Assembly: GCA_009783515.1 (NCBI GenBank)
Contig: WRDI01000003.1
Span: 1 to 49,101, forward strand
Length of the DNA: 49,101 bases
Direction: 5' to 3'
DNA from: Bacillota bacterium
GTDB taxonomy: Bacteria > Bacillota > Clostridia > Christensenellales > Pumilibacteraceae
Shown here: positions 31,191-39,739 of the stretch, one piece after another
How positions within the stretch are numbered: the first letter of the stretch is position 1
Layout: each line of letters begins with the position of its first letter
The notes under the pieces: generated by a model
What the model saw: only the letters and a program-made list of their open reading frames with translations
What the model was told of the DNA's origin: nothing
Database searches by the model: none
Translations under genes and position numbers: made by a program

Positions 31191-31685
31191 ATGAAAAACC
31201 TCACAACAAGGAAACTGTTGCGCGCCGCCGTTATCGCCGCTCTTTACGCCGCCCTGACGCTGGCTTTCGCGCCTATAAGCTACGGGCCCTTTCAATTCCG
31301 CATAAGCGAAGCTCTCGCTATCCTACCCCTGTTTTGCCCCGAAGCCGTAATCGGTCTTACGATAGGCTGCTTTATTGCGAATACTTTAAGCGCCTACCCA
31401 TGGGACGTCGTTTTCGGCACGCTCGCCACTCTTTGCGCCGCCACGTTAACCTGTCTTATCGGCAAAGGCATGAAAAAGGATTGGCGCGTAGCGGTCGGCA
31501 TTATCCCCCCTATAACCGTCAACGCTTTTGTCGTACCCTTCCTCTTTTTGGCGGCAATCGAGCTAAAAGAATTGTATTTAATAAGCGTTTTGCAGGTGGG
31601 CGGAGGTCAGGCGGCGGTTTTGGTCGCCCTCGGCATCCCCCTTTATTTCGCGCTTAAAAGGGTATCGGACAAGATCTTTAGCTAG
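31191..31685 (+). CDS. queT: QueT-type queuosine-precursor transporter
   Basis: 164 residues, four to five membrane segments; ATG 31191 has AAAGGACTGCC upstream. The segment YGPFQFRISEALAILPLF, followed by GLTIGCFIAN, is the QueT signature. QueT is an ECF-type S component thought to import preQ0/preQ1 or queuine. No ECF ATPase or T subunit is nearby, as usual for shared modules. The preQ1-I-type riboswitch and terminator upstream agree with this role. Confidence 0.92.
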   Translation: MKNLTTRKLLRAAVIAALYAALTLAFAPISYGPFQFRISEALAILPLFCPEAVIGLTIGCFIANTLSAYPWDVVFGTLATLCAATLTCLIGKGMKKDWRVAVGIIPPITVNAFVVPFLFLAAIELKELYLISVLQVGGGQAAVLVALGIPLYFALKRVSDKIFS

Positions 31686-31734
31686 TGTGTGACTTGTGTA
31701 TTGGTCATACCCTATCTCTTTCATACGGTCAATC

Positions 31735-31860
31735 GCAACAAGTTGCGGGGAATAGACACAAATGGATAACATCACATTGCAGATTGATAACGGGGTTAGT
31801 TCGGCACGGATAGTTTTATCGTTGCCACCAAAATAGATAGCGGATATGAATGGTTACGGA
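31735..31860 (+). pseudogene. Decayed tyrosine-integrase fragment
   Basis: ATGGATAACATCACATTGCA and the following bases give a short frame (NITLQIDNGV, then SSAR) that matches the element integrase (HTNITLQIDNGV...VSARAR) with a 4-codon gap. Flanking bases keep weaker similarity to the LRHT and DVYMH regions but contain stops. It lies just outside the left att copy and is probably a relic of an older integration at the same tRNA. Confidence 0.5.
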
Positions 31861-31920
31861 TATGCTTTTAGGAATTTTTTCTTTTTTATCATTCATAAAA
31901 GTATATTTAGAAAAGTAAAA

Positions 31921-31970
31921 TATGGCGGCGGGTAGAGATTATAATCTTCTGACTCGCCGCTATTTTTTTA
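31921..31970 (+). terminator. Probable queT terminator
   Basis: TGGCGGCG (31923-31930) pairs with CGCCGCTA (31955-31962), including one G-U pair, then TTTTTTTACC. It lies about 240 nt after the queT stop, beyond the integrase relic. Confidence 0.6.
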
Positions 31971-32033
31971 CCCTTTTTATGAGCAAAACATCAATCAATA
32001 CTTTTTTATTTTAAATCCTTTAATAAAATCAAA

Positions 32034-32083
32034 AATCCGAACCAGCCGTCGCCATAAATTATGCGGTTTAGGCGGTTCGGATT
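32034..32083 (-). terminator. Displaced tRNA-Ala terminator
   Basis: AATCCGAACC (32034-32043) pairs with GGTTCGGATT (32074-32083). On the minus strand it is followed by TTTGATTTT. It lies just beyond the left att copy, where transcription of the tRNA gene would have ended before the 6.4-kb insertion. Confidence 0.6.
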
Positions 32084-32090
32084 ATTTGAC

Positions 32091-32137
32091 TTTGGTGGAG
32101 GTAGTCGGGTTCGAACCGGCGACCTCTTGAATGCCAT
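32091..32137. repeat. Left attachment site (attL), 47 bp
   Basis: Identical to 38486-38532. It is the 3' end of tRNA-Ala from the CCA through the T arm to the anticodon loop (TGGTGGAGG...GAATGCCAT). The match ends at 32138 (A versus T). Only the right copy belongs to a complete tRNA. Confidence 0.93.
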
Positions 32138-32541
32138 ATCTCCCCGAAACCGAAAATAACGTTTTTAACGTCCGTATCTTTGCATAAAATTCATGTTTTT
32201 CGCGGCATTTATAGCGTTTTCAACGTGTTCCTGTAAGTTTCACGTTGTTTCTATAATCCGCTATGTGCACAACTTTTCCGTTTTGCTATAAGTTTTCTTA
32301 GAAAAAATTTATAAAATTTATACACAAAATCAGAACTTTTTTCGATATTCGGCGTTTACCAAAGTCAATTTCCTCACTGCGCAAGCAAATTGTAGCATAA
32401 TTTTGATTTTTTGTCAAGAAATAGCGTCGCCAAAGATAAAGTATCTCCACGATTTTCAATTTGAAAGTGCCTGATATGGGTGCTTTTTTTGCTTTTTCCC
32501 GAAAAAATAGCGAATTTCAGCGAAAAAGCGAAGGAAATTGA
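32138..32541. other. AT-rich gene-free left end of the element
   Basis: 400 bp with no ORF having a ribosome site. It may hold arm-type integrase sites; no clear direct repeats were recognised by eye. Confidence 0.5.
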
Positions 32542-32570
32542 TTGGATTTTGAGAGATAATGTCGTATAAT
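32542..32570 (+). promoter_or_regulatory. Promoter of the BspA lipoprotein gene
   Basis: TTGGAT (32542-32547), 17-bp spacer, TATAAT (32565-32570). The predicted start near 32577 is the first base of the structured leader. Confidence 0.75.
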
Positions 32571-32576
32571 ATAGAC

Positions 32577-32660
32577 GCGACACATTACAAATAGGAAAGT
32601 CTGTCCGAAAATATAGCCAATCGGCTATACTCCCGGACAGGTTTTCCTGTAATGTGTCGC
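32577..32660 (+). ncRNA. Structured RNA leader, three stacked stems
   Basis: Outer stem GCGACACATTACA (32577-32589) with TGTAATGTGTCGC (32648-32660), 13 bp and perfect. Middle stem CTGTCCG (32601-32607) with CGGACAG (32634-32640). Inner stem TATAGCC (32612-32618) with GGCTATA (32623-32629). The transcript should begin exactly at the outer stem, and a terminator follows at 32687. I cannot match it to a named riboswitch class. Confidence 0.65.
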
Positions 32661-32686
32661 AAGCATTTTTGGGGTAGGCTGTGCGG

Positions 32687-32721
32687 AATGCCGCCTCTTA
32701 AATGCAGGCGGCATTTTTCTT
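32687..32721 (+). terminator. Leader terminator (attenuator) before the BspA lipoprotein
   Basis: AATGCCGCCT (32687-32696), 9-nt loop, AGGCGGCATT (32706-32715), then TTTCTTTTTG. It lies 40 nt before the start codon and inside the transcript from the 32565 promoter, so it must be overcome for expression. Confidence 0.85.
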
Positions 32722-32760
32722 TTTGTCGCCGCAAAAAAAACAAAAGCGAGGGAAAACAAA

Positions 32761-35214
32761 ATGAAAAAACTATGGACAAAATTACTCTCGATACTGCTTG
32801 TCGGAGTAATGGTGTTTGGGTTTGCTGCTTGCGGTATTGACGGCAAAGACGGACGGGACGGCACAAACGGTGCGGACGGCAAATCCGCATATCAAATTTG
32901 GCTTGACAACGGTCACAGCGGCACACAAAGCGATTTTCTGAATTGGCTTAGGGGTCAAGACGGAACTAATGGCACTAACGGTACAAATGGCTTGGACGGC
33001 ACCAAAGGCGACCAAGGCGAAAAAGGTGATACAGGCGCAAAGGGCGAGCAAGGTGCAAAAGGCGAGCAAGGCGAAAAAGGCGAAAAAGGTGATACGGGCA
33101 TAAAGGGCGACCAAGGCGCAAAGGGTGACACGGGTGCCAAAGGCGAGGACGGCAAGGACGGGGAAAGCCTGTTTGACATATTTATTCGGCATAATCCCGA
33201 TTATTTAGGCAACGAGGCGCAATGGATAAACGACTATATTGCGGGGCGGCTTGTAAGGTTCACAATCACATTCAAAGCCGCGGGCAGTCCCGACATAGTG
33301 AAAAGCGTCTTTTACGGCTATTCATTAACAGACATTCCCGAAGTCCCCGAACAAGTCAATAATACGGGAACTTGGAATCGTACCGATTTTACCAATATCA
33401 CCGAAAATATTGTCGTAACTGCGATTTATGTCACAAAAGGCTTGTCGTTTCAGCTTATTAACGACAATACGGAATATGTTGTCACGACAGTCAATCTTGA
33501 AAACAATGTAACAGTTTTATCAATCCCGTCCGAGCATTTGGGAAAACCCGTGACGGCTATCGGTTATCAGGCGTTTATGGGGAACACGGGCTTGAAGTCC
33601 GTGGTTGTACCCGATTCCGTAAGGCTGATAGAAAGCCGCGCTTTTTTCGGCTGTAACAATCTTGAAAGTATAACTCTACCTTTTGTCGGGGAACGTCCGA
33701 GCGGCACGGTCAACAGAGCGTTTAACTACATATTTGGCGGTAGTAATAGCAATGTCCCGTCACCGCTAACGGTCATAATTACAGGCGGCGATAATATTCC
33801 AAGTTCTGCATTCAGTTCTTTATCTCAATTAAGAAGCATAACAATCTCCGATAGCGTGACGAGTATCAATGGTGGGGCGTTCTATAATTGCACAAGCCTA
33901 ACCAGTATCACAATCCCCGACGGCGTGACCAGTATCGGCAGTTATGCGTTCAGCGGTTGCACAAGCCTAACCAGTATCACAATCCCCGACAGCGTGACGA
34001 ATATCGGCGGTTCCGCGTTTTCAAGTTGTAATAACATAAGGAGCATAACAATGGGAAGCGGTCTGTCCACCACTGACAATATTCCTATATCAAATCAAAA
34101 TCTAACCGAAATCAATGTCAGCCCACAAAATCAAAATTTCAGTTCAATCGGCGGGGTTTTGTTAAATAAAAATGCGTCCGCACTGATACGTTTTCCTCGC
34201 AACCATACCAACATTGATTATACAATCCCAAACAGCGTCGTTAGCATAGAAGCTGGCGCATTTCAAGACTGCACAAGTCTAACAGGCGTAACGATACATG
34301 ACAGTGTAACGAGTATCAGCAGTAGTGCGTTCAATGGGTGCATCAATCTTAAATTTGAAACGTTTGGCGGCAGTTTAAGGTATTTGAATAATGCTTTAAT
34401 AGGAGTAACAAACACATTTATTACAAGCGCAACGCTAAAATTGACAACTACGGTTATTGCCGACGAAGCTTTTAGCGGGTTAGCTAATTTAGCAAGTATC
34501 ACAATCCCCGACAACGTGACCAGTATCGGCTATTATGCGTTCTCAAATTGCACAAGCCTAACCACTATCACAATCCCTGACGGCGTGACGAGTATCGGCA
34601 ATTATGCGTTCAGCGGTTGCACAAGCCTAACCACTATCACAATCCCTGACAGCGTGACCAGTATCGGCGATGTTGCGTTCTACGGTTGCACAAGCCTAAC
34701 CAGTATCACAATCCCCGACGGCGTGACCAGTATCGGCAGTTATGCGTTCTACGGTTGCACAAGCCTAACCAGTATCACAATCCCCGACGGCGTGACCAGT
34801 ATCGGCGATGTTGCGTTCAGCGGTTGCACAAGCCTAACCAGTATCACAATCCCTGACAGCGTGACCAGTATCAGCAATTCTGCGTTCAGCGGTTGCAGGG
34901 GTTTGACAAGCATTACAATCCCTGACAGCGTGACCAGTATCGGCTATTATGCGTTCAGCGGTTGCAGGGGTTTGACAAGCATTACAATCCCCGACAACGT
35001 GACCAGTATCGGCTATTATGCGTTCTCAAATTGCACAAGCCTAACCACTATCACAATCCCTGACAGCGTGACCAGTATCAGCAATTCTGCGTTCAGTGAC
35101 TGGACTGACGAGCAAACAATAATCGTGCCTTTTGCCGACCAAGCGGCGGCGGACGTGGCGTGGGGCGCGGGTTGGCGTGGCGGTTGCAATGCGATAATTG
35201 CTTATCAGCCCTAA
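32761..35214 (+). CDS. Surface lipoprotein: collagen-like stalk plus BspA leucine-rich repeats
   Basis: 817 residues; ATG 32761 follows GAGGGAAAACAAA. The lipobox is VFGFAAC (C24). Gly-X-Y collagen-like blocks are at 25-40 and 66-135 ([15 protein letters not shown]), split by [21 protein letters not shown], a motif usual in bacterial collagen-like proteins. An InlB_B-like beta domain is at about 165-215. LRR_5/BspA repeats are at about 235-790 ([15 protein letters not shown] units of 23 residues). The protein would be lipid-anchored outside and extend from the cell, binding host or plant material or other cells. It is cargo of the integrative element. The repeats are nearly identical in DNA, so unit number probably varies. 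Confidence 0.9.
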   Translation: MKKLWTKLLSILLVGVMVFGFAACGIDGKDGRDGTNGADGKSAYQIWLDNGHSGTQSDFLNWLRGQDGTNGTNGTNGLDGTKGDQGEKGDTGAKGEQGAKGEQGEKGEKGDTGIKGDQGAKGDTGAKGEDGKDGESLFDIFIRHNPDYLGNEAQWINDYIAGRLVRFTITFKAAGSPDIVKSVFYGYSLTDIPEVPEQVNNTGTWNRTDFTNITENIVVTAIYVTKGLSFQLINDNTEYVVTTVNLENNVTVLSIPSEHLGKPVTAIGYQAFMGNTGLKSVVVPDSVRLIESRAFFGCNNLESITLPFVGERPSGTVNRAFNYIFGGSNSNVPSPLTVIITGGDNIPSSAFSSLSQLRSITISDSVTSINGGAFYNCTSLTSITIPDGVTSIGSYAFSGCTSLTSITIPDSVTNIGGSAFSSCNNIRSITMGSGLSTTDNIPISNQNLTEINVSPQNQNFSSIGGVLLNKNASALIRFPRNHTNIDYTIPNSVVSIEAGAFQDCTSLTGVTIHDSVTSISSSAFNGCINLKFETFGGSLRYLNNALIGVTNTFITSATLKLTTTVIADEAFSGLANLASITIPDNVTSIGYYAFSNCTSLTTITIPDGVTSIGNYAFSGCTSLTTITIPDSVTSIGDVAFYGCTSLTSITIPDGVTSIGSYAFYGCTSLTSITIPDGVTSIGDVAFSGCTSLTSITIPDSVTSISNSAFSGCRGLTSITIPDSVTSIGYYAFSGCRGLTSITIPDNVTSIGYYAFSNCTSLTTITIPDSVTSISNSAFSDWTDEQTIIVPFADQAAADVAWGAGWRGGCNAIIAYQP
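34492..35097 (+). repeat. 69-bp tandem repeats in the BspA gene
   Basis: About nine 69-bp units (ATCACAATCCCTGACAGCGT, then GACCAGTATCGGC, TATGCGTTC, GGTTGCACAAGCCTAACC) that differ by only a few bases, for example CGGT/CAAA or AGG/ACA blocks. Less similar units extend back to about 33820. Confidence 0.85.
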
Positions 35215-35295
35215 AATATTATTTTATTATGGTTGTTTCGCCAAATTTAACAGGGCGTATCAATAAAAATTTACAAAAAAAGGAGACTAACTATT

Positions 35296-35910
35296 ATGAC
35301 TATTTTAGAGAAAAAGACATTTTCAGGCGAAAATAAGGTTTTTATTAGCCACGCTCACGCTGACAACGAATTTGCTATACCGTTTGCAGAAATGCTCAAC
35401 AAGCTGGGTGTAAATGCTGTTTTTTGTTCATCAATAGAGGGACAAGGTGTAAAAAACGGAGATAAGATTGAGGAAAGCGTAAGAAATGAGATAGTCCAAG
35501 ACAAAGCATTGCTTTACATATTATCAAGTAATTTTATGATAAGCAATTATTGTTTGGAAGAACTTGGTGCGGGTTGGATTTTACATGACAGTCGAGTACA
35601 AGGGAAACGCCTTTTTCTATTAGGATTACCTGATGTAAATATCAACAGCATTATCGGCTTTATAAATGGTGGGGATAAATTTGCCAATACAAACTCGGAC
35701 AGCTTACTTGCCCTCATTGATGAAATGGAAGCCGAGTTAGGTATAAGTAAAAAAGAAAAGGCAGAAAAAATAGAGATTATTGACGCTTTTTTACAAGCTG
35801 TGAAGCCTTTTTTGTGTGAAGCAAAAAAGAATGTTGATAATGGTTTCAAACCTTTAATTGGCAAATTTGTCGAGTTGAATGATATAGACTGGGAAAAACC
35901 AAAGCAATAA
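35296..35910 (+). CDS. Standalone TIR-domain protein
   Basis: 204 residues; ATG 35296 has AAAGGAGA 9-10 nt upstream. The TIR fold spans about residues 13-130: KVFISHAHADNEFAIPFAEML (strand A, helix A), a BB-loop region GVKNGDKIEESV, YILSSNFMISNYCLEELGAGW with the probable catalytic glutamate of NAD-cleaving TIR proteins, and LFLLGLPDV. A helical C-terminal part of about 70 residues follows. Bacterial TIR proteins commonly act in phage defence as NADases or signal makers. No ThsA-type partner is seen. It is more AT-rich than neighbouring genes, as expected for recently acquired DNA. Confidence 0.88.
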   Translation: MTILEKKTFSGENKVFISHAHADNEFAIPFAEMLNKLGVNAVFCSSIEGQGVKNGDKIEESVRNEIVQDKALLYILSSNFMISNYCLEELGAGWILHDSRVQGKRLFLLGLPDVNINSIIGFINGGDKFANTNSDSLLALIDEMEAELGISKKEKAEKIEIIDAFLQAVKPFLCEAKKNVDNGFKPLIGKFVELNDIDWEKPKQ

Positions 35911-36161
35911 ACAGTCAAATTTTCTATAAATTAAGGCTTTTCAAAATCGGGTAGCTGTGTCCCCGACCGATACGGCTATTTTGGCGTGTATCCCAAACTA
36001 AACAATAAGTTGGGGCGGAGCTTACCGCAAAGCCTCGAAAAGGGCGGATCAATATAACCAATAACAGGAGCAAAAGCGATAGAGAAAAGGCGGCGAGAAA
36101 GCTGTTAGACGCTGATATAATCAAATTTTGTGATTATTTCAAGTGTAAAGAGCCCATTATT

Positions 36162-36635
36162 ATGGGCGACCACAGTATCAGCGTCAAGGGCGAGTCCTTT
36201 GGCAGATGTCCCGCGCCACAGCAGATAATATTCGGTATGTTTGCGCTGTTGACAGGGAGTGGATTTGACGAAGTTCACATGGGTGTGGTGTTAGGCGATT
36301 CCATGTATGGCTCGACTTTCAATGAAAAATTGGTTGAGGTTTGTAGAAATGCTTTTATTCCGAGATTTCCCAAAATATTTTACCCTATCCAGGAAGTCTG
36401 CAAGGAGGCGATTTATCTGACTTTGCAAGGGTATGACGAGCTAATCGGCACAAATTTTATCAAAAATCTTACCTGTTGCGAGAGCGTAAAAACCCCTTGT
36501 GACAAAATTAAAGAATGCCAACCTTGCAAAACCCAATTAGAGGTTTTCAAGAGATTAAAATGGGTATGCGACCCACCACCAAAAAAGGCATCTAAGAAAT
36601 CGGCTGAAAAGCCCCGTGACGCAAATAATTTATAA
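36162..36635 (+). CDS. C-terminal half of a QueC-like (7-cyano-7-deazaguanine synthase-like) protein
   Basis: 157 residues from ATG 36162; the frame is open back to 36009 (ADIIKFCDYFKCKEPIIMGD) but has no good start. It resembles the C-terminal half of QueC: PAPQQIIFGMFALLTGSG matches the NLLFLSFAA helix, HMGVVLGDS follows, and the zinc motif is CCESVKTPC...ECQPCKTQLEVF. The N-terminal ATP-pyrophosphatase motif SGGxDS is absent; about 250 bp upstream contain stops in all frames. It is therefore truncated or a pseudogene. QueC-like proteins also occur in Qat and type IV CBASS defence, which fits the adjacent TIR gene. Confidence 0.6.
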   Translation: MGDHSISVKGESFGRCPAPQQIIFGMFALLTGSGFDEVHMGVVLGDSMYGSTFNEKLVEVCRNAFIPRFPKIFYPIQEVCKEAIYLTLQGYDELIGTNFIKNLTCCESVKTPCDKIKECQPCKTQLEVFKRLKWVCDPPPKKASKKSAEKPRDANNL

Positions 36636-36661
36636 TGTATTATAAAGGAAATGTGTGAAAA

Positions 36662-37012
36662 ATGAATGTTTCAATGAAGAAAATGGACGAAATTTTCCAA
36701 GAAGCCCAACGAGAGGCGCACCTTGATTACGCCCGTATTGACGGGATATGCTGCCCAAGCTGTACTGACGCCGAACTTATTGCTTTGTACGGCGAGGACT
36801 CAAAGGGCATTTGGATAAAATGGTTTTCTTACGGGGCGAATAAAAGTCGTTGGAGTGAACAAGACGAATTTTATATCGCTCACGACCTTACCGACGAGCA
36901 AAGGGGCAAGGTGATTGAAGTCCTAAGCCGTTGTTTTCAAGTAGATTTTAACGGCGACAAAAGCAAATGTATCAAAATCGCCGCGCCGCGAGCATACGTC
37001 AAAAAAGAATAA
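36662..37012 (+). CDS. DUF6891-like small protein
   Basis: 116 residues. GICCPSCTDAELIALYGEDS followed by a GIWIKWFSYG strand, and a long C-terminal helix-strand unit (LTDEQRGKVIEVLSRCFQVD), recall DUF6891, whose function is unknown. AAAGGAA lies about 12 nt before ATG 36662; the later ATGs at residues 5 and 8 are alternatives. The integrase gene starts 13 nt after its stop, so the two are probably co-transcribed. Confidence 0.6.
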   Translation: MNVSMKKMDEIFQEAQREAHLDYARIDGICCPSCTDAELIALYGEDSKGIWIKWFSYGANKSRWSEQDEFYIAHDLTDEQRGKVIEVLSRCFQVDFNGDKSKCIKIAAPRAYVKKE

Positions 37013-37025
37013 AAAGGAGGCTCTT

Positions 37026-38447
37026 ATGCACATCAAAGAGCCGCGCAAAAATAAAAACGGGAGCGTGTCCTATCAGTTTTATTGTATGGGACGCGACCCT
37101 AAAACGCGCAAAAATAAGCTATATCAAAAAACGTATCAGCTCCCCGCAGACTGCATAGGGAAAAAGGCTGTTGACAAATTCCTGTTAGACCGTCAAAAGG
37201 AGTTCCAAGACGAAGTGGAAAAACTGTCGCTTGGATTGGTCGTCAAGCGGGAAAAAATCAAATTTAGTGATTTCGCCGCCGAAGTCGTCGAAGGAATTTT
37301 AAAGCAAAACCCCGAAGCCTATCTATACTACAACGCGAGCAAAAACAATCTGAAAACCGTCAATGACAAATTGGGGCATTACTATCTGCATGAGATAAAT
37401 CAATTTATTATTCAAGATTTTTGCGCCTATATCAACCAACGGACTTATACCAAAACGGTCTTAACCGTCAAGAAAAGTCTGCGCCCGATTCTTAAAGAGC
37501 GCAAATTGACCTATGAAAAGGCGGCTGAGGGGAGCGGCATAGCGTATATAACGGTTCAAACCGTCTTAAAAGTCGGCAATAATGTAAGCTCCGACACGGC
37601 GACAAAATTTTGCTCATTTTTAGAAGTGCCGATAAGCAAGTATTTTAGCGTGGAAACAGAGGAATCACCCTATTCCCGCAGTGCAAATACTGGCTTAAAG
37701 GCTCTTGTGAGCAAAATTTTATCCAAAGCCGTCAAACGCGGGTATATCGAGCGTAATTATGCTTTGAGCGAGTTTACCGACCCCGTGACGGGGACGGAGG
37801 GCGAGAGGGCAATCTTTGAAACCGCAGACGAATTGCAAAAATTCATGCAATGCGTTAATGCCGAAAAGGATATTCGCAAAAAGGCGGCGTTTTCCATTCT
37901 GCTGTATATGGGGCTTCGTATAGGCGAGGTTTTGGGGCTTGAATGGTCGGATTTTAATTTTGACACGGACGAGATTGCTATTAGGCGGCAAAGCGGGTAT
38001 GCGGGTAAGGAGTTCGGGGTTATCACAAAAGCCCCCAAGACAAAATGCTCACAGGCAGTTTTGACCGCTCCGCAGGGCTTAATGGCGTTAATGCAAGAAT
38101 ATAGGGCTTGGTGGACGAAGCAAAAAATCCTTCACGGGGATTTGTGGGAAAACACGGATAGACTTTTTTGCCAAGATAGCGGCAAGAATATGGCAAGTTC
38201 GACGGTAAGAGAATGGTTGATTGCTTTTGAGCAAAAAAACGGGCTAAAACACGTTACGCCCCACGGCTTACGTCACACCAACATCACCCTGCAAATTGAC
38301 AACGGAGTGGATGTTAAGACGGTTTCGGCGCGGGCAAGGCACGCGAAAGTCCAAACCACGCTTGACGTATATATGCACCGCACGGCACGCGCCGACAAAC
38401 AGGCGGCAAATATCATTGACAAGGTGTTGACGCTCCAAAACGCCTGA
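37026..38447 (+). CDS. Tyrosine recombinase (element integrase) with inserted HTH domain
   Basis: 473 residues; ATG 37026 follows a perfect AAGGAGG site. An N-terminal arm-binding region (1-65), core-binding helices (75-145), and then an XRE-like helix-turn-helix segment (about 147-207, RPILKERKLTYEKAAEGSGI...TVQTVLK) lie between the core-binding and catalytic parts. The catalytic domain (about 260-465) has R298 (GLRIGE), a lysine in KAPKTK (336-340), H413 and R416 (HGLRHT), H439, and nucleophile Y449 (TTLDVYMH). All are present, so it should be active. It recombines the tRNA-Ala 3' end 40 bp downstream. Confidence 0.95.
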   Translation: MHIKEPRKNKNGSVSYQFYCMGRDPKTRKNKLYQKTYQLPADCIGKKAVDKFLLDRQKEFQDEVEKLSLGLVVKREKIKFSDFAAEVVEGILKQNPEAYLYYNASKNNLKTVNDKLGHYYLHEINQFIIQDFCAYINQRTYTKTVLTVKKSLRPILKERKLTYEKAAEGSGIAYITVQTVLKVGNNVSSDTATKFCSFLEVPISKYFSVETEESPYSRSANTGLKALVSKILSKAVKRGYIERNYALSEFTDPVTGTEGERAIFETADELQKFMQCVNAEKDIRKKAAFSILLYMGLRIGEVLGLEWSDFNFDTDEIAIRRQSGYAGKEFGVITKAPKTKCSQAVLTAPQGLMALMQEYRAWWTKQKILHGDLWENTDRLFCQDSGKNMASSTVREWLIAFEQKNGLKHVTPHGLRHTNITLQIDNGVDVKTVSARARHAKVQTTLDVYMHRTARADKQAANIIDKVLTLQNA

Positions 38448-38452
38448 CAACA

Positions 38453-38481
38453 AAAAAGCACCCGTAAAAAGGTGCTTTTTC
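38453..38481. terminator. Terminator at the right end of the element
   Basis: AAAAAGCACC (38453-38462), 8-nt loop, GGTGCTTTTT (38471-38480). It ends the integrase transcript and, on the other strand, gives the tRNA gene a new terminator in place of the one displaced to 32034-32083. Confidence 0.85.
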
Positions 38482-38485
38482 GCTT

Positions 38486-38563
<78 letters not shown>

Positions 38564-38701
38564 AAAAAAATAGGGTTTTTCAGAAAAATTTTATAAAGTT
38601 TTTATAACGATTTTTGTGAACGCCTCAAAATCAGTGAAAAACGGCTTAAAATAGGGCTTTTTTAGGTAAATATACGGCATTTTAGGCAGTATGCTTTATA
38701 T

Positions 38702-38750
38702 GACCTCTTATATGCCATTCAGGCGCTCTACCAACTGAGCTATATCCCCA
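38702..38750 (-). pseudogene. tRNA-Ala 5'-half relic 1
   Basis: On the minus strand, GGGGATATAGCTCAGTTGGT and the following bases to the anticodon loop and GAGGTC match the tRNA with a few changes. The T arm and acceptor 3' strand are missing. The upstream 140 bp also resemble those before the intact gene, so the whole 5' part is repeated in tandem. Confidence 0.8.
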
Positions 38751-38878
38751 AAAAAATAGATTTTTTTCAGACTTTTTTTATAACGATTTTTGTGAACGCC
38801 GCAAAGATACCGAAAAAAGGCTTAAAACACGGGCTTTCTAGGTAGATTAACGGTATTTTCGACAATATTACTTAGTAT

Positions 38879-38925
38879 GACCTCTTATATGCCATCAAGC
38901 ACTCTGCCAACTGAGCCATATCCCA
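38879..38925 (-). pseudogene. tRNA-Ala 5'-half relic 2
   Basis: GGGATATGGCTCAGTTGGCA and GAGTGCTTGATGGCAT are a more diverged second half-copy, truncated at the same place (GAGGTC). The repeat unit is about 180 bp (38516-38701, 38702-38878). Confidence 0.75.
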
Positions 38926-38992
38926 AAAAAGACCACCATTCGAATCATACCAATTTACAAAACAGTCTGTCGTTATTATATTCAAAAAAAGA

Positions 38993-39043
38993 ACAAAAGT
39001 CAAGGAATTTAAGCTTGGTTTGCCATAATTCTTTGACTTTTGT
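38993..39043. repeat. 17-bp inverted repeat
   Basis: ACAAAAGTCAAGGAATT (38993-39009) and AATTCTTTGACTTTTGT (39027-39043) pair with one G-U. Its role is unclear; it could be a weak terminator on either strand. 39044-39376 holds no gene that I can support. Confidence 0.65.
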
Positions 39044-39376
39044 CCGCTATTATTCGATTCAACGACCGGTATCTGCCGTAGTGGCAGAGTCCCGAGCCCA
39101 CACCTTCCTTGACGCGATATTCGCAACAAGCCGCGGTTATGTGCCTTTTGCGGCGGAATCACCATGCTGCCGCCAAATTTCCGGTTTGTTCCGCCGCTCA
39201 CTCCCCGTTCTTACGATTGCGGTATATCGCGTAATGCCGGCCTCCTCCTTTCCGATAAAGGCTTGCGGCCTTACAGACATTGGCTCGGCGGGCATTTTTT
39301 CTTCACATTCTTCCGTGAAAGGCCAACAAATACCGGATGGCGCACAAAAAAGAGCGGCGTTTTAACTTTTTCTTTT

Positions 39377-39543
39377 TATAGCTAAACAGTTTACAAATGA
39401 GATATAATTACGAGTGGATTTTTAGGCAAAACAAAGATTTTTTGAGCCTTTAAGCGTACTGTAGGTACGCTTAAAGGCGAAAAAAACTTTAGTTTGACAA
39501 AAAGACGCCGTAAGTACCCTCATTTGTAAACTGTTTAGCTATA
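39377..39543. mobile_element. Hairpin element C (167 bp) with perfect 25-bp inverted repeats
   Basis: TATAGCTAAACAGTTTACAA (the start of the left arm, 39377-39401) is matched perfectly in inverse by 39519-39543. Inside is the dyad TTAAGCGTACTGTAGGTACG... (about 39447-39473), also found in element B. A right-end AAAAAGACGCCG is shared with element A. No ORF. Confidence 0.8.
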
Positions 39544-39641
39544 CTTGCCTTGCCAAGCAATATATACAGGTTTAATTTCACCCCGACGTTTGACACCGAG
39601 CCTGCGTGCGTTTGACACAAAAACGCCTTTTGGGCGAAAGC

Positions 39642-39677
39642 AAAAACCACCGGCATTGTTTCGTCGGTGGTTTTTTT
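39642..39677. terminator. Terminator of the giant BspA gene
   Basis: AAAACCACCG and CGGTGGTTTT (within 39642-39677) form a 10-bp stem with T-runs on both strands, 63 nt after the minus-strand stop at 39740. Confidence 0.8.
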
Positions 39678-39739
39678 GTAAGGTGTGCTGATATTGTTGC
39701 AAAGCCGGTACGCCAAACCGTGAACGCCGGATCTTGCTC

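Noticed and set aside
32091-32137. A second tRNA-Ala gene at the left end of the element
   Set aside because: Only the 3' part of the tRNA is present; the D arm and acceptor 5' strand are missing, so it is an attachment-site copy.
33820-35100. Possible CRISPR-like array
   Set aside because: The regular 69-bp periodicity is in frame and codes for 23-residue leucine-rich repeats; there are no unique spacers of constant size.
38877-39365. 162-residue plus-strand open frame
   Set aside because: It begins inside a tRNA half-copy and crosses an inverted repeat; it has no ribosome site and no protein-like composition.
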